Positions 9,411 through 19,070 of a stretch of DNA of 34,432 bases are shown piece after piece. Location of the stretch: the NCBI GenBank assembly GCA_009731375.1, contig BJOX01000189.1:91575-126006 (forward strand), in the 5' to 3' direction. The DNA comes from Paulinella micropora (Eukaryota; Cercozoa; Imbricatea; Euglyphida). The position numbers and the translations under genes are program-made. The stretch's first letter is position 1, and each line of letters begins with the position of its first letter. The notes beneath the pieces are model-generated. The model ran no database searches and was not told the DNA's origin. It worked only from the letters and a program-made list of their open reading frames with translations.

Positions 9411-12400
9411 GCAGGTCGGCTTGTGCGCAGCCTGGCTTCCTTCTGCTTCGCAGCCACACAGCCCTGCCTGCCGCCTGTGATCGCCAAGGGTCCGGAGCTG
9501 GCCTGTCGGTCATGGCCTTTTGTGTTTGTGCTGGCCGATGGGACATCGAGTGACGGAGTCGGCGTGGCCGCTTTGACCTTGAAAGGAGACACAACGGTGG
9601 TCGATCCGTCTTCGACAGGCGTGGCTTGGGTTTCGGGATGCAGACTGAGGGGGGGCGGTGCCTGCAGCCGGGGTAGAGGGGGGGCAGGACGTCGTCCAGA
9701 ATCAGCAGGGCCAGCAGCGGCGGGGGGCAACGTAGAGCTGGTGGGGTTTGGTCGTTTACGTTTACGTTGCAGGCGTCGGCGGGCGTACTCGTACTGCTTC
9801 CGATTGCGACGGTTTGGCAGCAGGGCGGCCTGGGAGTTCCACACCCCCTGTCGGAGAATGGTCGAGCTAGGCAGGAGACCTAGCAGTGTAAGCCACCCCT
9901 CCTTGTACGCTCGCTCGAGATCCTGCTGGCGGACCGCAGGGAGGGAGTCCCACGCATCTCCGGATCTGGCGTGGCTGATAATGCTACGGAGGGCATCTAA
10001 GCGGAGGGGGCAATCGGGGGAAACTCGGTGTATCCAGTCCGGATTTGAGCTGTACTTGTTGCAGATGCTTGCCCCTATCTCGCGGACGAGGGCAGGTCCC
10101 AGGTGACAGCTGGAGGACAGAAAGGAGGGTAGGTCAACCATGGCCATCAGGTCGCCTCGTGGGATCATCTTTTGAAGGGCCAACTGAGGCGCCGGTGGTG
10201 CCTCGGGGACTGGAACGCTGTTGGGAGTTGATGAGCTCGTTGGGAGGGCGGGTGACTCGGGGGGAGCCCCAGTGGGCCGCGGGGCGGCCAACGGAGATGG
10301 CTGAGGAGACCGCTGGGGTGGAGATGGTGCCGGGGCCGTATACGAAGGGGGGGCGGGGGTAGGTTCCAACGGGGCGGAGAGAGTGGAGGATGTAGAGGAG
10401 GAGGATGAGGAGGATCGGGTACGCTTGATGAGGCTGCCACGGTGGCGTGCGTTTCCAGCAGAGGGGGATGGATGGCGCCCACCACGAGGGGGGCTGGGGG
10501 AGATTCTCGCTCGCCGTGATCGAGAAGGGGCTTGCTCCCGGGGTCGGGGTCGGGATCCAGCCCGAAAACTGCATCCATCGTACGGGCGACGACGTGGCGA
10601 CCGCGACCTCCGTCCGGGCCGCTCCCTCCGAGATCTTCCCCGGGGGGAGCACGACCGGGAACGTCGTCCCCGCCCCCCTTCTCTGGGAAGGAGAGGTGGG
10701 TCACTGCTTCGTGATCGAGACCTTCTTCCCCTTCGGGGGGGCGAACGTGAGACCCCAGGGGGGGGGCTCTGACCCCTCCCGGGCCGCCCCTGAGTCCTTG
10801 TGGGGGAATGTGCGCGCAGATTATCCACTCCACCTCGGCACCGGCCCTCCTTCTCGGGGCAGGGCCGGTGGGTTCCGCGTCCACGCTGAAAACGGCCGAC
10901 TTCCGTCGAGCGGGGCGCGGGGGATGTTTGACGTGAACCTCGGGGATCCATGCTCACGGATGAGATAGATCGGGGAGCTCTGGTACGAGACGTCGTCTGG
11001 GAGGGTTCGTTATCCTGCGGACGGCGCGACCTAGAACGGCTCCTCAGTGGGGGGGAACGGGCGCCAGGCGTGGAGATGCTACCCCGAGGAGGAAGTGGGC
11101 GGGGGCGTGCTGTCTGGACACCCTCCTGGCGTTTCTTGGTACCCGGCTGGGGCTGCGCAGTGACCCCGGGGGGGAACTGGGGGGGGGGGGGCTCCCGACT
11201 GGTCGACTGTATTGCGTCGTTTCGCAGCCTAGGGGAAGTAGCGCCGTACTTGAGGACCGGTGGAGCAGGAGGGCGAGGAGTGGGCGGCTGAGGGGAGGGC
11301 CCAGGGGTCCGCTCACTCGATTCCATGGGTCCTCCTTCCGCGTTGTCGACCCTCTGGCTCGAAGCAAGGGAAGGAACCGGGCCAAGGGAAGAGGAGGGGG
11401 GAACCGATGCAGTTACCACAGCGATGGGGGTTGAGGGGGCCGAGAACGCACAGCTACGCTCTGACGGACTTGCTAAGGCCTCGGGGGCGGGACGAAGGAT
11501 CTCCGGAGAGGAAGCAGTCTCCGGGCCCACATGGGGCAAAGAGGGAGGGACAGTATGAGACGCGAGAGGCGGTGCGGGAGGAGGACAGTCAGTGGCCGCA
11601 TGCCCAGTGAGCCGTGACGCAGAGACGCCGGACGGGAATCCCCCTCTGCTGGGACCCCCATCCGAGGATGGATCGACAACATCGGGTGCGGAGGGGGCTG
11701 GAAAAGCCTGGCTCTGATCTGCGTTCTCCTGAGCGTTAAGTGACCCTTCGAGACCATGGGGTGGTAGGGCCCCGGTGGGCTCGAGCCTGTCCCTGTGTTT
11801 CCCGTCAGCAGTGGGGGACGGGATTTGGACAGATGGCGCTGTGTTCGGTGAGGAAGTCGCGGAGGGGGGGGGTCCTGCAGCCATGCGCACGGGACGCTCC
11901 GTTGATGGGCTGGGTGCCTTAATGGAGGTAGGGTACTTGTACGTCGACGGGGTACCAGGCGTGGGGGAAGGAGAAAGCGGCCGAGAGGGGGTAGGGGGGG
12001 AGGCATAAGGTGGAGGAAGAGGTGGTAATTCGGGGCCCGCTGAGCCAGGGAGAGGTGAGCCAATCCCAGCAGGGGTGGGCTCTATATCGCAAGGAGAGTC
12101 TCCTGACGCTGGAGCCACCGTTGTGGGACCCGAGGGCGGCGGGGGGGCTGGGCTCCCCTCCAGCTCCCCTCCCTCTCCATCGGTGATACTTAGCTCCATC
12201 TGCTCCATCTGCTCCGCCTCCGTCATGATGTCACGGTCTGATACGGGCGCCACCTTCTCTGCTGAGGTGAGAGCATCCCATGCCGCATCCAGATTCTCGT
12301 CCCAGACCGTATTCACCCTCGGGCGAAGGGTCGGAGTGGCGGCGGCTGTGTCTCCCGTCTCTTGTGGCGCTTCTGCCGCTGATGGCGTGCGCTGCTCACC

Positions 12401-15148
12401 CACCAGTTCTCTGCTGGGCTCCGTTGTCCCTGCCCGGGACATCCCGACCGGAATTTCGTCGCGGGGGACGGGGAGGGTCCTTCGTATCCCGAGGTGGTCT
12501 GGCAGTGACTCCATGTGCGCAGGCAGTTCCATCTCCGTCGATGTTAGGGGGGGGGAAAGGTCCTGCAGGGAAGCGCGGGCCTTGGCCTCACCTGGAGCAG
12601 GATCAGCCTCTTCCGGCGTCGGAAAGCTTACAGCTGCGTCCATCTGTGGCTTGGTGGCCGGGGCAAGGACCTCCTCAGGATCCGGGCAGCGGGACACTTC
12701 TCCAGATCCTGACGCTGGTAACTCCGATGCTGACTCCCGGGACGCTAGGGATACGGGCAAAGGTACCTCGCCCTCTGGGAGGGAGAGAAACGTCACCGGT
12801 ACCCCCAGTTCCTGGGGCGAGGCCGGGCTCCGGGGGGGGCTTCGCATAACCCCGGAGTCTGGTCCGTCCTGGGGAGTGTTGTCGAGGTGGCAAAGGAAGG
12901 ATTCTGCGTCCATGCCTTCTTCGTCCGAGCTGGGAGGACTCCAGTATCCGGCTTTGGAGGCTGCAGCGGACAGGGCCGACCGGGTCATCCGGGTCGCCGA
13001 CGACAATCGAAGGAATACTCGCCGTCTAAGGATTGCGGACCTCTCTTTCCGCGTAGCGCTCAGGAGTCTAGCAAAAGTCCGGGCCACTTGGACATTAAGG
13101 GCCTCGAAGGCATGTTCATCCCTTATGTGACGCGTGCGGTTAAGGTGAACATCTCGGTAGAGAGACGGGTTGCTCACCTTCCATGTGCGTCTCACTTTTT
13201 TGCGAGATGAAGCTGAAACCCTCTCGGCATGACGGTCAGTAAGAACCATTTTCCATTCTTGGTGCCCACGTTTAACCATACGCGTGACCTCGGCAAGCTG
13301 CTCCGTGTCTGTAGCAGGCACACACCTGAGATGCGCCGTATCTGCATAGGCAGCCTGCGCGGCAACGAGCCGCTGGAAAATGTTCCTGCGGAACTGGTCC
13401 ATATCCGGCATCTCTCCAGCGGGCAGGGGCGCGTCAACAGAGAGGCACGCGGGGTTCAGGGCTACACGCTGCATGTGGAAGAGCGTATGAAGGCCGCAAT
13501 CCTGACCTCCCTCCTGTGCTGGTACAGTCAAACTGATGTATCCTGGTGTCGGGGGATCGGAGAGGAATCCCGCTCGACCTAGGTTCGCATACCAGGCCGA
13601 AAGGATCGGCGTGAGCGCGAAATCGGAGCAGCTTGCTGTGCAGGAGGGCAAGGAGTCCAAGAAGAGGGCGAGCGGGACGCTTCGTGATCCGAACGCAGCA
13701 ACCGCAGGTACCAAGCCGACTTGTACACCGGGGCCTCCTCGCTGCAGAGTGGTAGAAATCACCAGGAGTGCCCAATGCCGTTCGCTGATGTTGAGCGGGA
13801 TGAGCACGTGCTCATACCCCGGGTCGATGGGCCGGTGCTTCAACGCCCTGAAAAGGATGTCATCACGAGACTCCCCTTGGGTGCGGATTTTCCAAGAGAA
13901 ATCGGGTCCAATGAGTAGACATCGATTGACACGTGCCTGGGGTTCCAACTCACGTATGAACCAGTGAAGCACGTCAGTGTGGAGCCAACCGCCGTCCTCT
14001 ACATTCCCCACCACTATCGGCGGTATGTATGAACCACCCTCCGTAGCAGTGTCACTGGCCCAGATCGGACAGATGTTGGGTGGTGGCCCCGGGGCGATCA
14101 GGGCTTCCCGGGGGGCCGGACCAGACTGCTCGACCTTCTGGTGCCGACGCCGAGACCGAGACGGTGACGGGGAATCGGCGCTGGCCATTTCCACCGGTTG
14201 GAATACGCTGTGTAAGGCCTGGTTCCAGAGACTGCGGCGTGTCTCCCGGTCCATGGGGACGGGGCCAAAGTGAGCGGGGCATCTATCGTCGGAGAGCGGT
14301 CGCAGCCAGTGTCGTCCTTCTGCACCACTCTTCGGAAGATCAACTCGGAGCGCCGTCAACCTTCGGGCGGGAGCCGTCAACATGGTCCACCCAAGCGGGA
14401 AGGTGGTACAGTAGTGGCGATGATTCGTGGGGTTCCTGAGGTACCCCCCCGGGAGGGCCCGAGTCTGTCGAGAATCCAGGGGCTCCGGTTGGACGCTGGG
14501 GGCCTGGTGCCCGGACGAGGTAGGAGAGGAGGGGGACAGGGGTCTGGGTCGGTCCCTTGGGTGGGGATGAGGGGTCCACATGGAATCGCAGTCACCCGTC
14601 TGGATAAGACGACGTGGAGGACTTCGCTTCCTTTCCCGTTGGCTGGGGACGGGAGGGTCTGAGTCCCACCCTTCTCCTGTCTGGAAAGGAAGCAACGCCG
14701 TTATCCCTACCCTGTATGCTAGCCCTGCCAAGCTGTACCCTCGGGGGAGACGTTCTTGAACACTCTCCCATGACTTCCCCTCCGGGATGAAGTTGACCTC
14801 CTGGAAAGCTTTCGATATTGGCTTCCCCGAGCTATGGATCCCAACTCCCCCTCGACCAAACCGAATGAAAGTGTGGTTAAAAGGGTGGGAGCCTAGGATC
14901 GCAAACTCTTGATGAACATTCTGGCTGCTCTCCTGCAGCTTCTTCCAGGCCGGGAGCGCTTCGATGGCCCCCGGGGCGGGGGTGTCCCGGTATTGTGTGG
15001 GCGTCTGGATAATTGACTCGCGGGTGCTGCCCTCACTTATCCGCCGTTGTTGCACGTATTCCCACTCCGCGCTTTCCGCCGCCGTAATCTCCTCATCGGT
15101 GGGAGGTGAGGAGAGAAGGGCAGGAGGCGTTCTCCACCGGCCGTCCAA
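9407..15148 (-). CDS. Retrotransposon ORF2: Ulp1/SENP-type (C48) cysteine protease with RS domain and basic tail
   Basis: The frame has 1913 codons. The nominal first codon is TTG; the first ATG is codon 190 (14581), so it is probably reached from ORF1 by recoding or started at a non-AUG codon. Residues about 385-570 form a Ulp1-like protease: His458 (SERHWALL), Asp498 (FLDSL), Gln545 and Cys551 in QEGGQDCGLH, with the usual six-residue step from Gln to Cys. Known enzymes of this family cleave SUMO or related modifiers, and NeSL-type retroelements are known to carry one. After this comes a very long Pro/Ser/Glu-rich, probably disordered region, an arginine-serine (RS) domain at about 1390-1600 with many RSRSRS and SPPR units, and a C-terminal part with a basic segment (RRRLQRKRKR) that could bind nucleic acid or act as a nuclear signal. 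By position it could serve as the RNP-forming protein. The protease call is secure; the other roles are inference. Confidence 0.9.
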   Translation of the reverse strand: MDGRWRTPPALLSSPPTDEEITAAESAEWEYVQQRRISEGSTRESIIQTPTQYRDTPAPGAIEALPAWKKLQESSQNVHQEFAILGSHPFNHTFIRFGRGGVGIHSSGKPISKAFQEVNFIPEGKSWESVQERLPRGYSLAGLAYRVGITALLPFQTGEGWDSDPPVPSQRERKRSPPRRLIQTGDCDSMWTPHPHPRDRPRPLSPSSPTSSGHQAPSVQPEPLDSRQTRALPGGYLRNPTNHRHYCTTFPLGWTMLTAPARRLTALRVDLPKSGAEGRHWLRPLSDDRCPAHFGPVPMDRETRRSLWNQALHSVFQPVEMASADSPSPSRSRRRHQKVEQSGPAPREALIAPGPPPNICPIWASDTATEGGSYIPPIVVGNVEDGGWLHTDVLHWFIRELEPQARVNRCLLIGPDFSWKIRTQGESRDDILFRALKHRPIDPGYEHVLIPLNISERHWALLVISTTLQRGGPGVQVGLVPAVAAFGSRSVPLALFLDSLPSCTASCSDFALTPILSAWYANLGRAGFLSDPPTPGYISLTVPAQEGGQDCGLHTLFHMQRVALNPACLSVDAPLPAGEMPDMDQFRRNIFQRLVAAQAAYADTAHLRCVPATDTEQLAEVTRMVKRGHQEWKMVLTDRHAERVSASSRKKVRRTWKVSNPSLYRDVHLNRTRHIRDEHAFEALNVQVARTFARLLSATRKERSAILRRRVFLRLSSATRMTRSALSAAASKAGYWSPPSSDEEGMDAESFLCHLDNTPQDGPDSGVMRSPPRSPASPQELGVPVTFLSLPEGEVPLPVSLASRESASELPASGSGEVSRCPDPEEVLAPATKPQMDAAVSFPTPEEADPAPGEAKARASLQDLSPPLTSTEMELPAHMESLPDHLGIRRTLPVPRDEIPVGMSRAGTTEPSRELVGEQRTPSAAEAPQETGDTAAATPTLRPRVNTVWDENLDAAWDALTSAEKVAPVSDRDIMTEAEQMEQMELSITDGEGGELEGSPAPPPPSGPTTVAPASGDSPCDIEPTPAGIGSPLPGSAGPELPPLPPPYASPPTPSRPLSPSPTPGTPSTYKYPTSIKAPSPSTERPVRMAAGPPPSATSSPNTAPSVQIPSPTADGKHRDRLEPTGALPPHGLEGSLNAQENADQSQAFPAPSAPDVVDPSSDGGPSRGGFPSGVSASRLTGHAATDCPPPAPPLASHTVPPSLPHVGPETASSPEILRPAPEALASPSERSCAFSAPSTPIAVVTASVPPSSSLGPVPSLASSQRVDNAEGGPMESSERTPGPSPQPPTPRPPAPPVLKYGATSPRLRNDAIQSTSREPPPPQFPPGVTAQPQPGTKKRQEGVQTARPRPLPPRGSISTPGARSPPLRSRSRSRRPQDNEPSQTTSRTRAPRSISSVSMDPRGSRQTSPAPRSTEVGRFQRGRGTHRPCPEKEGRCRGGVDNLRAHSPTRTQGRPGRGQSPPPGVSRSPPRRGRRSRSRSSDPPLLPREGGRGRRSRSCSPRGRSRRERPGRRSRSPRRRPYDGCSFRAGSRPRPREQAPSRSRRARISPSPPRGGRHPSPSAGNARHRGSLIKRTRSSSSSSSTSSTLSAPLEPTPAPPSYTAPAPSPPQRSPQPSPLAAPRPTGAPPESPALPTSSSTPNSVPVPEAPPAPQLALQKMIPRGDLMAMVDLPSFLSSSCHLGPALVREIGASICNKYSSNPDWIHRVSPDCPLRLDALRSIISHARSGDAWDSLPAVRQQDLERAYKEGWLTLLGLLPSSTILRQGVWNSQAALLPNRRNRKQYEYARRRLQRKRKRPNPTSSTLPPAAAGPADSGRRPAPPLPRLQAPPPLSLHPETQATPVEDGSTTVVSPFKVKAATPTPSLDVPSASTNTKGHDRQASSGPLAITGGRQGCVAAKQKEARLRTSRPA

Positions 15149-15160
15149 CTGTCCCCATGC
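15037..15160 (-). promoter_or_regulatory. ORF1/ORF2 overlap, candidate -1 frameshift or non-AUG initiation site
   Basis: ORF2 is open from a TAA at about 15160 and overlaps the end of ORF1 by at least 112 bases in the -1 frame. No ATG occurs in the ORF2 frame until 14581. No classic X-XXY-YYZ slippery heptamer was found by eye in the overlap; a CGG-CGG-CGG-AAA stretch is present near its end. Either recoding or a non-AUG start must supply the first 189 codons if they are made. Confidence 0.45.
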
Positions 15161-18100
15161 ACGAAGGTGTTAACGCAAAAAGCAGCCACAGCGTGGGACA
15201 GAAAGGTCGCTCGGAAGGAAGCAGCCCAGGACCGACGGTCAGGCCCACCAATGACGCAGGACTCTGACAGGGAGGTGCGGGGAATAAAAGCCAGCCGAGT
15301 GACGGTGCCCAGGGCGTTGAGAGCTTGCCGAACATCGGGCATACAGTCTTCTGGGGAGACGGAGGCGCCAGAGCCTTCATAGTAGATGCTGAATTCTACC
15401 GATCTTCGCTCCTCGGGGGCGGGTCGAAGATTACCTGTGAGCAGGGCACGTTCTAGCTGGAAGACTGAGTCCCGCCAGCTGGACGGGCGGGCGTCGTAGA
15501 CATCAATCAGGAGGAGGGCTTGGCCCGGTTGCTGAGCAGGGGGGGAGGTGGATGGAGGGGGGGCGGAGCTGCAGTTCTCTGGGAATCGTCTGAAAACGCG
15601 GAAGTTTGCCCCGACGAGGAGGGGGTCACGTGCCGCCCTGTTCCATTCGTAGCTGCTGGTGGAGGGGAGCCTCTCCCAATGGAGGAGTCTGCAGATCAGC
15701 TGCTGGTCGACAAGCAGGATCGAGGGTGGGAAGAGTTTGCGGTCCGTCGATCCACCGAGAATACCATGTGTGAAGGTCCCGGGAGCCCTCGATGATATGA
15801 GGGCGCAGAGATCTGCCCCGGGGGAGCCCGCAGGGTGAAGTACTACGGTAGCCTGATCGGGGAGTTCAAGCCAGGCACTTCCATATTCCAGGCCTTTCTC
15901 CTTTAGCGCAGGACGGATGGTAGACGCCGTTTGCTTACCAGTCCAAGGGAGGATGGCAATCGTCCGGAAAGCTCGGGATGCATCCAATTTGGGGAAACTG
16001 GAACCGTCGCATTGGATCACATGGAAGAAGCAGCATCCTTTCGGGTCCGGAATGTGCAGGTGAGTGACCATCCCCGGCCTTGACGTCTTCCTGCCTGGCA
16101 GTGGGATGGTGCTGGGAGGGGGAGCTGGGAAAGAAGGGGGCCGTCGCGGCTTCGCCCCAATGAAGGTATCCACGGAGTCTTTCAGATGAGGCAGGGACCG
16201 GCGGAACATCTGCTGCTCCACTCGGGAGAAATCCGACCATCGGGGGAGAAGCAAGAAGCGGATCCCGAGGGATGTGCCGGAGTCCAGGGGGGGGGGCACA
16301 GCAAAGCGACGCACCGAGAGACGATGGCAAAGAAAAACCCGCGTGCCTCCCTTCGGGAGGGGGGGCAAGTCCAGGGGAGGGTGGGGAGGGGAGAAAGGGG
16401 GCCCCTGGAGGTGGGTGAATGGAGAGGAGATGGTGACCGTGTGGGGGGCATCCGCCAGAAGAGCCTCCACAAAGAAGTCGTTTGGAAGGCTTGTGCTGAG
16501 GTCCTGTGCAAGATCCCAAGGTGCTTGCACGTCCGCGCCCGCGCCCCGTGGGAGGTCGTAGATAAGCCCGGCATTGAAACGGCAGCGGAAGGTGCTTCTG
16601 AGCCAGTCCCAAAACGGTTGAGGGAACGCCGCTAAGATGCCTGCGCCTTTCGATGCCGGCTTGATGAACCTCCTGCCACATTGGTAGCCAATGATGTCCT
16701 GCTCGTCTGGCGCTGCCACCAGAACCCGAAGAGACGACGGGGGCTGGGGCGCCAGAAGATTGAAACAAATATTTTGGTAGATGCCCGCCCACGGGCAATT
16801 GCGCCGCGAGGTGAGACCCCTTGTTGAGGGCGCGAGATGCGGCAGGATAGAGATTGGTCGTCCTTCCGTCCAGGTGTGGTATGTCGATGGGCAGGGGGGG
16901 ATATAGGTGGGAAAAGGTGGGGGGGGGATCCGGTTGATCACAGAGAAGAGGTCCTCGGAGAGAGGTGGGGTCGGCACCTCCAGGGTGGGGAAATCCTGTG
17001 CTTTGCCGGCGATGGTGTCCGCGCGCTGATATAGAAGAGCTACAAGGGCTCTACCAAGGGGTAGGATCGTTCCCGGGAGCACTCCAGCGCAGAGGTGGCT
17101 ATGCCGATGAGTAGTGTATGTTGGATACCTGCGGCTCCCATCGTAATCTAGGAAGCTCCGTGGAAACGTAGCGTCTTGACACCCAAACGCCTGATACCGC
17201 CGATTGCTGTCCTTGTACTCCTCCGGAAGGAACGTGACGCCACGTGTCCGGATGTATCGTCCCGTCTTCGCCGTCGCGTAGCAGGTCGGGAAGAAGGTGG
17301 ACATCTCCAAGGAGAAAGGGGCCAGGATCGGGGTGTCGTTGATGTGCGGGGGGATCCCAGGTCCTCCAGGGGCTTCTGGGCGGTTGATGATGACGAAAAG
17401 GAACGGGGGGGGCGGAGAGTCGAAGGAAATCCTGGAAGAGAGAACCCTATCCTGAGGCTTGGAGCAGTGACATGTAAGGTTGGACGCACCCGGCAGCATT
17501 CGCGCGCCCGGCCGAAGCAGAGCTTCAATGAGGGATTCGAGGCGAATCGTAGGGGCGTCCACAGGTATGGACCCCTCCTCCGCGGGCTCTGTGAGCTTCC
17601 CGTCCGTAGGCTGTGGAGGGGCCGAGACCTCTAGAAGGGGGCTGCGGACGCCCGACGAAACATGGTACCAACGACACGTGGCACAGACATGTTCGTGCTT
17701 CCAAAGGAGCTGGAGCTGCCGGTGGACAGGGGCCCCTGTGTCCGTAGGTGCGTGGAGCCAGATCTCCTCTACAGGCGGAATGTAGTGAGCCATAGCTGAT
17801 GGGCTGCTACACAGGTCGCGGAGGATAATCCGTAGGGCATGCGTCAGGTCATCCTTCCGTGGCCGGAGTCGCGCAGCCGGTGGAACCTGAATGCGATATT
17901 GTGATCCCAACTTTTCAGCTTCTTGTTCCAGCGCAGGATTCTGAAACGACGGGTCCAGAGCCAGTAGGTGGCGATAGAGAATGGCCAGCCCTTGCGCCGC
18001 TACAGGTTTAGAGGGCAGTTGAGTCGAGGCCGCTCGGTTGAGGGCTCGTCCTGCCTCTGCCAGGTCGTGTCCCCCCAGGAACCCATTGGAGGTCTTCAGG

Positions 18101-18306
18101 AAAGATCGCAGCAGCGGCTGGAGCAAACTTGCCAGCGCCGAAAGGAAGGCGCCCATGGGCCATACAGGGAGAGGTGGCGGAGGGCCTTCAGTCCTGGACT
18201 GTGCCTTCGCTTCCCTGGCCGGGATGCTAGACCTCGGTGATCCAGATCGCTTGGGTCGCGTGGATCGCTTGCCCCGGGTGGCCTTGCGTTGGTGGCTTGG
18301 TCGCAT
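15037..18306 (-). CDS. Retrotransposon ORF1: degenerate USP-like protein
   Basis: The ATG at 18306 has an in-frame TGA 15 bases upstream, so the start is firm; the product is 1089 aa. The N-terminus is very basic (Lys/Arg/Ser/Pro, residues 1-40). Residues about 150-310 follow the layout of a USP 'fingers' region: a helix-like DDLTHALRIILRDL, the pair C208-x2-C211, an ESLIEALL segment, the pair C279-x-C281, then PPPFLFVIINRP (compare LP.vL.i.L.R of USPs). A convincing upstream Cys box was not found, so this domain looks catalytically dead. A later stretch, residues 753-774, has GCCFFHVIQ and SSFPKL, which resembles the Cys box region of the ORF3 USP. The rest is rich in Pro and unassigned. It may be a binding or scaffold partner of ubiquitin; that is inference. 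Confidence 0.85.
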   Translation of the reverse strand: MRPSHQRKATRGKRSTRPKRSGSPRSSIPAREAKAQSRTEGPPPPLPVWPMGAFLSALASLLQPLLRSFLKTSNGFLGGHDLAEAGRALNRAASTQLPSKPVAAQGLAILYRHLLALDPSFQNPALEQEAEKLGSQYRIQVPPAARLRPRKDDLTHALRIILRDLCSSPSAMAHYIPPVEEIWLHAPTDTGAPVHRQLQLLWKHEHVCATCRWYHVSSGVRSPLLEVSAPPQPTDGKLTEPAEEGSIPVDAPTIRLESLIEALLRPGARMLPGASNLTCHCSKPQDRVLSSRISFDSPPPPFLFVIINRPEAPGGPGIPPHINDTPILAPFSLEMSTFFPTCYATAKTGRYIRTRGVTFLPEEYKDSNRRYQAFGCQDATFPRSFLDYDGSRRYPTYTTHRHSHLCAGVLPGTILPLGRALVALLYQRADTIAGKAQDFPTLEVPTPPLSEDLFSVINRIPPPPFPTYIPPCPSTYHTWTEGRPISILPHLAPSTRGLTSRRNCPWAGIYQNICFNLLAPQPPSSLRVLVAAPDEQDIIGYQCGRRFIKPASKGAGILAAFPQPFWDWLRSTFRCRFNAGLIYDLPRGAGADVQAPWDLAQDLSTSLPNDFFVEALLADAPHTVTISSPFTHLQGPPFSPPHPPLDLPPLPKGGTRVFLCHRLSVRRFAVPPPLDSGTSLGIRFLLLPRWSDFSRVEQQMFRRSLPHLKDSVDTFIGAKPRRPPSFPAPPPSTIPLPGRKTSRPGMVTHLHIPDPKGCCFFHVIQCDGSSFPKLDASRAFRTIAILPWTGKQTASTIRPALKEKGLEYGSAWLELPDQATVVLHPAGSPGADLCALISSRAPGTFTHGILGGSTDRKLFPPSILLVDQQLICRLLHWERLPSTSSYEWNRAARDPLLVGANFRVFRRFPENCSSAPPPSTSPPAQQPGQALLLIDVYDARPSSWRDSVFQLERALLTGNLRPAPEERRSVEFSIYYEGSGASVSPEDCMPDVRQALNALGTVTRLAFIPRTSLSESCVIGGPDRRSWAASFRATFLSHAVAAFCVNTFVHGDSWTAGGERLLPFSPHLPPMRRLRRRKARSGNTCNNGG

Positions 18307-18390
18307 CCCGGGGGAGAGTGATCAACTCCAGCTAGAGTGACGGGCACACGGGTCAACCCCTGCAGGTGTGATGGGAGGGTCCAGGAGAGG

Positions 18391-18456
18391 GTGCCTGAGA
18401 GCGGTCAGCGGCCGTACCACACACACGGGTGACGGTCACTGCCTTCCCTGGCTCTG
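18391..18456 (-). repeat. 5' monomer repeat, copy 1
   Basis: Plus-strand copy starts GTGCCTGAG and ends CCTGGCTCTG. Its centre has GGCCGTACC and GGGTGACGGTC arms that pair across a short ACACACAC loop with one bulge. Confidence 0.75.
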
Positions 18457-18612
18457 CAGACCTGGAATCACCAACGCACGAGGTGGGCGGGACAGTGCCA
18501 GAAGTCACTGCGCTTCACGGAACCTGGTTTGGACTCGGATGGGACGGTCCAACCAGGGGGCCTTGCACAAGAGCCTGATACTGACTGGATACCAGGGACA
18601 GGAAGGGAGAGT

Positions 18613-18676
18613 GTGCCTGAGTCGTTCAGCGACCGCCCCCAACACACGGGTGACGGCCTCTGTCTTCTCTGGCTCA
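18613..18676 (-). repeat. 5' monomer repeat, copy 2
   Basis: Starts GTGCCTGAG and ends CTGGCTCAG on the plus strand, 222 bases from copy 1. The hairpin is weaker here: CCG and CCC blocks face CGG and GGG blocks around ACACAC. Confidence 0.75.
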
Positions 18677-18842
18677 GACAAGCCCTGATGTCACGGGTCC
18701 TGTGTCAGTAAGGCAGTGTCGACAGGCGCGTCGCTTCCCAGGAGGCCGCCGTTCGAAGGGAAGCGGCGAGGGAAGGACCCAGGAGAACCGTACACTGTGA
18801 TTACTCCTCCGGCGAGCAAACCCCCAAGAAACAGAAGGACCA

Positions 18843-18908
18843 GTGTCTGAACCGATCAGCGGCCGCACCAGCACAGTCGGGTGCGGTCACTGTCTTTCCT
18901 GTCACTGG
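18843..18908 (-). repeat. 5' monomer repeat, copy 3
   Basis: Starts GTGTCTGAA on the plus strand, 230 bases from copy 2. It has the best hairpin: GGCCGCACC pairs with GGGTGCGGTC over a 9-base loop. Confidence 0.75.
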
Positions 18909-19005
18909 ACTCTCGCTCTTGGGAGCGCTTTGCCTGTAGGACAGTGTCCGGCGGCGACCAAGACAGAGTTCCCTCTGGCCGGACCAAAGTAAGGGCAATA
19001 CAGCG

Positions 19006-19070
19006 TGCCTGAAACGCTAGGCGACCGCACAGTCAAAGACGTATGCGGCCACTCGCTTTCCTGGCTCTGC
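19006..19070 (-). repeat. 5' monomer repeat, copy 4
   Basis: Starts GTGCCTGAA and ends CCTGGCTCTG on the plus strand, 163 bases from copy 3. GACCGCA faces TGCGGCC across a 14-base loop, with one mismatch. Confidence 0.75.

Noticed and set aside
10350-13130. Long plus-strand open frames opposite ORF2
   Set aside because: They mirror the Pro/Ser/Arg-rich codons of ORF2 in GC-rich sequence and show no domain of their own.
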